Positions 6,545 through 10,496 of a stretch of DNA of 10,496 nt are shown here, in pieces. The notes beneath the pieces are model-generated. The model saw only the letters and a list, made by a program, of their open reading frames with translations. It was not told where the DNA came from and did not search any database. This stretch comes from Acidobacteriota bacterium (GTDB taxonomy: Bacteria > Acidobacteriota > Terriglobia > UBA7540), in assembly GCA_003224665.1 (NCBI GenBank), contig QHZM01000004.1:1-10496 (forward strand), read 5' to 3'. How positions within the stretch are numbered: the stretch's first letter is position 1; the number at the start of each line of letters is the position of its first letter. The position numbers were made by a program, and so were the translations under genes.

Positions 6545-7507
6545 CTACTGAACGTCGCGCGTCATGTAACCATCCAGGACCACCCAAATGAGAAGCGGCC
6601 CGTAGATTTGCTGGAGCTCTTTGAGAGTGTCAGAGTCCGGGACGACGATTTCCACGCGAAAGTTCTGCTGCTTGTCGATGAAGATCGGCTCGGCAAAGCG
6701 GAAAGTGGCCGTGGGATTCGGCTCGCCGTGCGTGGTAAATGACCCGTTCTCGGAGTAAACGCCCGCGCCGGCGGGAAAGAACCAGGTGGGCATTTCGATC
6801 ATGACCTTCTCGCCCACGTAAAGCGTGGTCACCGTGTTGTAGATCACCTTGCTGAGGAGCTTTGCCGATCCCCCGTTTCCCTCGATCTGCTCATCGGGCG
6901 GGCGCACGTCATCGAATTCATTGGAATAGAGCAAGTCCTCCAGGTCGGAATCCGCAAGAGTGATTTTGCCGCCAGCGTCCGTAACGAGCCCGATCTGGGC
7001 GTCATTCAGCGCCGTGGTCCCCACATGGACTTCCTTGATGAAATCGTCACCCATGGGAATGTCAACGGTCCCGTCGTTGCTGTCTCGCGCTTGCTGCAGC
7101 AGGTCGATCAGGTCACTGAGGCCCAACTCGATCGACGCCGTTATCGAATTGGCTGCAGTCACGTTGGTCCCGGTGACCACTTTTCCCGTTCCAGTGTCAA
7201 AGCCGAGCGGTTTATCATCGCCGTCGGTCACCGGCTGGTCGTCGGGGGTGGCGGTGGGCTCGGCGGGAAACTCCGCCGGCAGGTCGCTGACCACGACCCG
7301 CATGGCTCGGGCCTCAAAAGTATTGAAGTGCGGCAGCAGTCCCGCAGCCTGGAGATTCGTTTCGAGCTTGGTCTTGCCCTGGACGTCGACAAAGAACTTC
7401 AGCGTGTTCGAGTCCAGAACTTCCCCCAACTGCTCTTCCGGTTTGACCCTTGCGGCATCATAAATCGGCAGGTGAACTCTTTCCTTGACTCCTTGTACGA
7501 CGGCCAT
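6545..7507 (-). CDS. Candidate major shell protein, 320 residues
   Basis: The ATG at 7507 is preceded by GGAGGA with ideal spacing, among the strongest ribosome sites here, fitting an abundant product. Residues 1-79 include LKFFVDVQGKTKLETNL and a strand series LPHFNTFEARAMRVVVSDLP. An acidic, low-complexity insert (about 80-110) and a helical or variable middle (about 120-215) follow. The C-terminal 100 residues are strongly beta (VIYNTVTTLYVGEKVMIEMP, TWFFPAGAGVYSENGSF, ATFRFAEPIFIDKQQNFRVE, LLIWVVLDGYMTRDVQ). The closing pattern FAEPIFIDKQQNFRVEIVVP...LDGY resembles the end of the triplicated domain in the next two genes (FAKPIIFAPRSTIRMQVTE...MQGY), so all may share a fold. There is no signal peptide or membrane helix. 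Size and composition would suit a major capsid protein of a tailless virus, but I see no decisive motif, and an encapsulating cellular protein is an alternative. Confidence 0.8.
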   Translation of the reverse strand: MAVVQGVKERVHLPIYDAARVKPEEQLGEVLDSNTLKFFVDVQGKTKLETNLQAAGLLPHFNTFEARAMRVVVSDLPAEFPAEPTATPDDQPVTDGDDKPLGFDTGTGKVVTGTNVTAANSITASIELGLSDLIDLLQQARDSNDGTVDIPMGDDFIKEVHVGTTALNDAQIGLVTDAGGKITLADSDLEDLLYSNEFDDVRPPDEQIEGNGGSAKLLSKVIYNTVTTLYVGEKVMIEMPTWFFPAGAGVYSENGSFTTHGEPNPTATFRFAEPIFIDKQQNFRVEIVVPDSDTLKELQQIYGPLLIWVVLDGYMTRDVQ

Positions 7508-7513
7508 GGTAAG

Positions 7514-7519
7514 TCCTCC
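7514..7519 (-). promoter_or_regulatory. Strong ribosome binding site of the candidate major shell gene
   Basis: GGAGGA sits six nt before the ATG at 7507, a near-ideal Shine-Dalgarno and spacing, consistent with high translation of the 320-residue protein. Confidence 0.7.
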
Positions 7520-7529
7520 ACTGACTTAA

Positions 7530-7535
7530 ATTTTA
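7530..7535 (-). promoter_or_regulatory. Possible -10 element before the candidate shell gene
   Basis: TAAAAT within the AT-rich island TAAAATTTAA is the only such island between the Tyr/Gly gene and the candidate shell gene. It differs from TATAAT at one base. No good -35 lies 16-18 nt upstream, and a start site here would leave the ribosome site almost at the 5' end, so this is weak. Confidence 0.2.
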
Positions 7536-7585
7536 GTGCGCGCTGGAAGTTCTCGAGCGGCCGCTTCACCGCCCGTGCTGGTCGG

Positions 7586-8188
7586 TCACCACAGCGGCCT
7601 GAAAGTTTCCGGCTCCCCGGGCGTCGTGCCCGGCTGGGCAGTAAACCGGTCGCACGTGGCGTTGACGGTCGCAGGTTGAACGTACCCTTCGAAATTCTCG
7701 GCCTCGCCGAACCCTGCCACGTTGGTCGGCATCGGACAGCCCGCATTGAAGGCCGGGCGCACGTCGCGCACATAGCCGGAGAAGTCGGGCGCCGCGTAGT
7801 AGCCCATTCCGGGGTACTGCACCACGGGCTCGTACTGCCCGTACCCTTCTATCTCGGGCTGGCCGTACCAGCCCATCTGCCCGTAGTAGCCGACCGATTC
7901 GGGGACGTATTCCTGCGCGTAGTCATCCACCGGGTAGGAAAAGCCATATCCCTCCACGGGATAGTCTTCGGCGAAGTAGCCGTAACCCTCCACAGGCTCT
8001 TGCTCGCCGTACCAGCCCATCCCCCCGTAGTAGCCGACGGGCTCGAGCACATACTCATCCCCGTAGTAACCCGCAGGATCGGCGAACCCGTATCCTTCGA
8101 CCGGATACTCCTCGGCGAAGTATCCGTAGCCTGGCTCTTCCTCGGCGTAGTAGCCCATCTCAGGCGGTTCTGCAGCACGGAAGCTCAT
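7586..8188 (-). CDS. Tyr/Gly-rich repeat protein with conserved C-terminal domain
   Basis: I place the start at ATG 8188 because AAGGAG lies eight nt upstream, the best ribosome site available; an in-frame ATG at 8272 (AGAAGG upstream) would add 28 residues. The 200-residue product begins MSFRAAEPPEMGYYAEEEPG. It carries a tandem repeat of 48 residues (unit 1 at 20-67, unit 2 at 68-114, a partial third from 115) built from GYGYFAEEYPVEGYGF and GYYGGMGWYGEQEPVE type blocks. Residues 20-140 are dominated by Tyr, Gly, Glu and Pro, which points to an intrinsically disordered, acidic, aromatic segment. The C-terminus (about 140-200) is a different, compact unit: FNAGCPMPTNVAGFGE, TVNATCDRFTAQPG and a final ETFRPLW, with Cys151 and Cys179 possibly paired. 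I infer a surface or assembly-linked structural protein. Tyr-rich segments may allow adhesive contacts or cross-linking, but no function is established. Confidence 0.8.
   Translation of the reverse strand: MSFRAAEPPEMGYYAEEEPGYGYFAEEYPVEGYGFADPAGYYGDEYVLEPVGYYGGMGWYGEQEPVEGYGYFAEDYPVEGYGFSYPVDDYAQEYVPESVGYYGQMGWYGQPEIEGYGQYEPVVQYPGMGYYAAPDFSGYVRDVRPAFNAGCPMPTNVAGFGEAENFEGYVQPATVNATCDRFTAQPGTTPGEPETFRPLW
7847..8131 (-). repeat. Tandem 144-bp coding repeat (two units)
   Basis: Two consecutive units (7988-8131 and 7847-7987) encode near-copies of a 48- and a 47-residue Tyr/Gly/Glu block inside the 200-residue protein. Shared peptides are GYGYFAE-(E/D)-YPVEGYGF and GYYG-(G/Q)-MGWYG. A degenerate third unit begins just downstream (GYGQYEPV). 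Unequal exchange between the units could change the repeat number. Confidence 0.85.
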
Positions 8189-8196
8189 AGGTGTCA

Positions 8197-8202
8197 CTCC
8201 TT
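8197..8202 (-). promoter_or_regulatory. Ribosome binding site that decides the start of the Tyr/Gly-rich gene
   Basis: AAGGAG lies eight nt before ATG 8188 and is stronger than the site before the upstream in-frame ATG at 8272, so I prefer the shorter protein. Confidence 0.6.
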
Positions 8203-8207
8203 GGTTG

Positions 8208-8221
8208 GCGCCAAATGGCGC
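8208..8221 (-). promoter_or_regulatory. Small hairpin just upstream of the Tyr/Gly-gene ribosome site
   Basis: On the transcribed strand GCGCC, ATTT and GGCGC can form a five-base-pair stem with a four-base loop, ending five nt before the AAGGAG. It overlaps the perfect palindrome TTGGCGCCAA (8205-8214). It could influence ribosome access or protect a processed 5' end; no known regulator is implied. Confidence 0.25.
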
Positions 8222-8321
8222 AACAGCAGGATTTACGATCATCACCTCGTCAAAATTGCGGTTGCCTTTCATGCGAGGCGCCTTCTCATTGCGTCACTGG
8301 CTACGCCCTCACCGATTGCCT

Positions 8322-8663
8322 CTAGCCTTCGATCCCTTGCGCCGTGACTCGATACCGACCACCCAAGATGTGAAGTTGATCCCCTCGGGGATTCGACACG
8401 AGCAGCGGCGGGGTCTCGAGGAAATGGATGTAGGGCTTGAAAGAACCAGGGCTTCCCTTGTCGGAAGAGTAGATCAAACCTCGTAGCTGACCCAGTTGGA
8501 CGAGCACTTTCGGAATGAGACGCGGGCAAGGCATGCGAAGCACCTTGGGGGCCGGAAAACGGTGGAACAATCGAAAAAGATCCTGACTTTCTTCCATACA
8601 TCCCGGGCAATCCACCGGCCGGCTGGAGTTTGGGGGGCAACTCTTCACCCGGATGTAACCCAC
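8322..8663 (-). CDS. Small Cys-containing protein, unknown function
   Basis: The 113-residue product starts at GTG 8663 with AGGAG eight nt upstream and ends in TAG at 8322. The N-terminal part carries Cys9, Cys19, Cys22 and Cys46, including DCPGC, which could bind a metal, but the spacing does not match a zinc ribbon I know. The C-terminal half reads as a beta-rich domain: LGQLRGLIYSSDKG, PYIHFLETPPLLVSNPRGDQ, LHILGGRYRVTAQGIEG. The frame is open upstream through the GAGGAG at 8691-8696 back to the stop of the previous gene at 8709, with plausible residues (KEEYEKCSGASP) but no ordinary start codon, so a non-standard start or a small sequence error near 8664-8700 is possible. The cluster context suggests an accessory particle or assembly protein. 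I do not recognise the family. Confidence 0.65.
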   Translation of the reverse strand: MGYIRVKSCPPNSSRPVDCPGCMEESQDLFRLFHRFPAPKVLRMPCPRLIPKVLVQLGQLRGLIYSSDKGSPGSFKPYIHFLETPPLLVSNPRGDQLHILGGRYRVTAQGIEG

Positions 8664-8708
8664 TGGAGAAGCTCCTGAACATTTCTCATACTCCTCTTTC
8701 GAGCCTCT

Positions 8709-9407
8709 CTACCGTCGGCGGTGACGAAAATGCCGTCGAAATTGACGAAACGGTGGGTAGGGGCTCGGTGCCGCAGGTCCACCAGGCAGTCCCGGAGCTA
8801 CTGGTCCAGCCGGCTGGGCATGCGCCGCAAATTCAGGAACCAGCCCTGCGTCACCTGGCCAGACGGCGCACCGCATGTAAACCCTCTTTGGGCCCAACCC
8901 GGTGTACGGCAGGGGAGCATGGATCCAGCCGGACGGCCAAGGCGCGCGTGGCGGAAAAGGAAGCGGATACGGGCCAGGCGGTGGCACCTGAAAGCCCGGC
9001 GGGTACGCCATCGCCGGCGGTGGAGGCGCCATCGGGAATCCGGGAGCCGGCGGCATTGCCGGGTGGGGAAGCAGGCCGCCCACCAGTCCGCTGATCGCCT
9101 GAAGGGGACCTGCGAACGGCGCTGTGAGCGGTGCCGTAAGCATGGATCCGACGGCTGGAAGAGCTTGGCCGATCGCCTGCCCAATCGCTGGGAGCGCTGG
9201 CGCAACCGCTTGTCCGATCGCCTGAAGGGGCGCAGTAAAGGGGGATGCTATTGCGCCGCCGACCGACTTGACGATGTCCCAAAAGTCGCCCAGATGTCCC
9301 ACAGGATTGCCGAGCCCGTCATACACCACCTGACTCGCTGGAACTGCGCTTGCCGGCACCCGGTCTGGGACCTGATGGAAGTACCCAAAGTTATCTCGGA
9401 TGAGCAT
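8709..9407 (-). CDS. YDGLGNPVG-motif protein, Ala/Pro-rich with basic tail (longer paralogue)
   Basis: The 232-residue product starts at ATG 9407 behind GGAGG with seven-nt spacing. Residues 1-40 (MLIRDNFGYFHQVPD, then VVYDGLGNPVGHLGD) are paralogous to the next gene upstream. Residues 45-113 form a hydrophobic, Ala/Pro/Gly-rich repeat-like stretch (IGQAVAPALPAIGQAIGQAL, LTAPLTAPFAGPLQAISGLVGG) that could be an amphipathic or membrane-active segment. A Pro-rich region (114-160) follows, then a better-ordered block WPSGWIHAPLPYTGLG with KRVYMRCAVWPG (157-185), and an Arg/His tail (RQFRRHFRHRRR). Its start lies inside the end of the upstream paralogue (17-nt overlap). A particle-internal or membrane-contacting minor protein with a nucleic-acid-binding tail is a reasonable guess. 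The function is unknown. Confidence 0.75.
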   Translation of the reverse strand: MLIRDNFGYFHQVPDRVPASAVPASQVVYDGLGNPVGHLGDFWDIVKSVGGAIASPFTAPLQAIGQAVAPALPAIGQAIGQALPAVGSMLTAPLTAPFAGPLQAISGLVGGLLPHPAMPPAPGFPMAPPPPAMAYPPGFQVPPPGPYPLPFPPRAPWPSGWIHAPLPYTGLGPKRVYMRCAVWPGDAGLVPEFAAHAQPAGPVAPGLPGGPAAPSPYPPFRQFRRHFRHRRR

Positions 9408-9831
9408 GAACCCTCCTCCTTCTTCTCAATCTCATCAGCCTCATGCCAGGCGGCGGCGCCGGCATTTCATCAGTTGGCGCCCCACACACCGGGCAGACCG
9501 GGCACGGCGGACAGGGCGGGGCAATCATCATTGGCGGGGGCGGGCCCACCACCGCCGGGAGTGGGAACGCAGAGGGAGGGAACGGAGGCGCTTCCGGTGC
9601 CATGGGCGGTGGAGCGGCAGGAGGGGGCGGTGCCGCCGCCGGCTCTTCTTTCTTCCCGCCGAAAAGACCGCCTATAATTGAAGGCAGTGCGGGTGCCAGC
9701 GCGGAGAGAAGCGGGGCGAGGAAAGCAAACCCCACCGGATTGCCGAGCCCGTCGTAGATGACCTGCTGGGGCCCACGAGGTGAGTAGTCCGGAATGTTGT
9801 GGACGTAACCTAGCCCGTCTCGGACGAGCAT
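9391..9831 (-). CDS. YDGLGNPVG-motif protein with CxxC run and Arg-rich tail (shorter paralogue)
   Basis: The 146-residue product starts at ATG 9831 behind AAGGAGG; the start lies inside the end of the transglutaminase-like gene (22-nt overlap). Residues 1-36 (MLVRDGLGYVHNIPD, then VIYDGLGNPVGF) match the downstream paralogue. A short hydrophobic segment (36-58, FAFLAPLLSALAPALPSIIGGLF) could be a membrane or fusion-like helix. A KKEE turn and a long Pro/Ala-rich tract (64-106) come next, then CPPCPVCPVC (107-116) with four Cys at three-residue spacing, then an Arg run (MRLMRLRRRRR, 130-140). The Arg run is encoded by the same purine-rich DNA that serves as the ribosome site for the next gene. 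The layout (shared motif, hydrophobic segment, Pro-rich linker, basic tail) is the same as in its paralogue. A minor particle protein is inferred. Confidence 0.75.
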   Translation of the reverse strand: MLVRDGLGYVHNIPDYSPRGPQQVIYDGLGNPVGFAFLAPLLSALAPALPSIIGGLFGGKKEEPAAAPPPPAAPPPMAPEAPPFPPSAFPLPAVVGPPPPMMIAPPCPPCPVCPVCGAPTDEMPAPPPGMRLMRLRRRRRVHAHPR

Positions 9832-10373
9832 TTCATTTCCTCCTTTTCGACTTCACAAACGCGCTTCCAAAGCGCCGGCGGCGCCCAACCAAGAGAGAAC
9901 GGCATGGTGGGGTCCAGCGCAAGCCATCCTCCCCGCACGTTCACCTCGAGATAGATGTGGCTGTAGGCGTGCGGCTTGTGAGGACGGAACCCCGCCAGGG
10001 CCAGTCTGACCGGATGCCCGGTGGACATGAGCATCGCGCCCAGCAGGATCGTCATGTCGTCGCAGTCGCCTGCCCTGAGTTCCAGCATTCTCCGCGCGGA
10101 GTGCAGCAACTCCGTCCGAAAGATATCTCGAGTGTAGCGGATGTTTTTTTTCACCCAATCGAATAGAGCCACGACCTCGCCGAACCGGTTCTTGGGAAGC
10201 ACCCCGTACCCGCGGAAGATCTGAATCGCCTTCTGCCGGACGTAGAAATCCTTGGCGCCCTCGCGGATAAGGCGCGCAATCATTCGCGCGGTCACCAGCG
10301 TCCCAGCCGAGCCGTGGGGTACGCGATAGACTCGAATGCGGGGAACTACAAATCGGCTGCATAATCGGATCAT
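9810..10373 (-). CDS. Transglutaminase-like cysteine protein (probable peptidase)
   Basis: The 187-residue product starts at ATG 10373, directly after the TGA of the upstream gene, with no obvious Shine-Dalgarno, so translation is probably coupled. Residues about 62-158 carry the core of the transglutaminase/papain-like fold: FDWVKKNIRYTRD, then LRAGDCDDMTILLGAML with Cys104, SHIYLEV with His139, and LALDPTMPF with Asp154. This complete Cys-His-Asp triad and the GDCDD box are the family hallmarks. Bacterial members are mostly cysteine peptidases or peptidoglycan-linked enzymes rather than protein cross-linkers. There is no signal peptide. The N-terminus (residues 1-30) is basic and of uncertain extent. 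In a particle gene cluster it might process structural proteins or help cross the cell wall. The family is confident; the substrate is unknown. Confidence 0.88.
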   Translation of the reverse strand: MIRLCSRFVVPRIRVYRVPHGSAGTLVTARMIARLIREGAKDFYVRQKAIQIFRGYGVLPKNRFGEVVALFDWVKKNIRYTRDIFRTELLHSARRMLELRAGDCDDMTILLGAMLMSTGHPVRLALAGFRPHKPHAYSHIYLEVNVRGGWLALDPTMPFSLGWAPPALWKRVCEVEKEEMKCSSETG

Positions 10374-10496
10374 TCACAGGACGCCAAGAATCCGCTTCAA
10401 CGGGACGATCAAAGGGTTTTTGATTCCTTCCGCTTCGACGACCACGTACGCGCCTTCTTCCGTTTGATTGTCGGACACGTCAACCACCCTCCCCTG
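10374..10496 (-). CDS. Unknown protein, C-terminal 40 residues only
   Basis: This frame enters from the right edge and ends in TGA at 10374-10376, abutting the ATG of the transglutaminase-like gene. The visible sequence reads VVDVSDNQTEEGAYVVVEA followed by NPLIVPLKRILGVL, a beta-strand-rich tail ending in a hydrophobic strand. The tight junction and plausible composition support a real gene of the same operon. The rest lies outside the window, so no family can be named. Confidence 0.6.
   Translation of the reverse strand, partial: QGRVVDVSDNQTEEGAYVVVEAEGIKNPLIVPLKRILGVL

Noticed and set aside
7552..7564. Adjacent XhoI (CTCGAG) and NotI (GCGGCCGC) sites, as in a cloning polylinker
   Set aside because: No other vector sequence surrounds them, and such a GC-rich 13-mer can occur by chance in an intergenic gap.
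7847..8131. CRISPR-like or satellite array
   Set aside because: The two long units stay in frame, encode near-identical peptides and have no spacer structure.
7025..8347. Plus-strand ORF of 440 residues
   Set aside because: It spans three minus-strand genes and their ribosome sites; its HLPVVAD-type repeats merely mirror the Tyr/Gly repeat on the other strand.
8269..8682. 137-residue minus ORF starting at ATG 8682 behind GAGGAG
   Set aside because: Its ribosome site is good, but the sequence is Ser/Pro/Arg-rich shadow-like, while the overlapping 113-residue frame has ordered beta-rich content. Kept only as a possible frameshift partner.
8721..9677. Plus-strand ORF of 318 residues
   Set aside because: It is a shadow of the Pro- and Arg-rich paralogues; high GC keeps several frames open.

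Overview
The window is a compact, GC-rich block in which every gene I can support reads on the minus strand. I see twelve genes with good support, one possible micro-ORF, and no non-coding stretch above about 140 bases. Many starts have strong Shine-Dalgarno sequences, and several neighbours overlap or are coupled (GTGA overlap at 5109-5112; overlaps of 22 and 17 nt at 9810-9831 and 9391-9407; a stop abutting an ATG at 10373-10376). I see no tRNA, rRNA, CRISPR array, insertion sequence or housekeeping gene. The source is most likely an uncultivated GC-rich bacterium, or a virus or provirus of one. Taxonomy cannot be fixed from the sequence.

In the direction of transcription (right to left) the order is: the C-terminal 40 residues of an unknown protein (10374-10496); a transglutaminase-fold cysteine protein with an intact Cys/His/Asp triad (9810-10373); two paralogues that share an N-terminal motif around YDGLGNPVG and end in Pro-rich and Arg-rich tails (9391-9831 and 8709-9407); a small Cys-containing protein (8322-8663); a Tyr/Gly-rich protein with 48-residue tandem repeats (7586-8188); a 320-residue protein behind the strong ribosome site GGAGGA (6545-7507); three copies of one beta-rich domain in two coupled genes (5109-6503 with two copies, 4384-5112 with one); a further beta-rich protein (3699-4418); a 473-residue unknown with a Trp-rich C-terminus (2158-3579); a two-domain peptidoglycan hydrolase (471-2000); and the start of a protein with a PG_binding_1 domain that runs off the left edge (1-330).

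My reading is that this is the structural and lysis module of an undescribed particle, most plausibly a tailless virus or provirus. The 320-residue protein would be the main shell protein. The triplicated domain and the 239-residue protein would be minor shell, vertex or spike proteins. The peptidase-lysozyme and the PG-binding protein would act on the host wall at entry or exit. No terminase, portal, tail, sheath, baseplate or packaging ATPase gene is visible, so the viral assignment is inference. Well supported from sequence are the hydrolase, the PG-binding domain, the transglutaminase-like triad, the three-copy domain, the YDGLGNPVG pair and the Tyr/Gly repeat.
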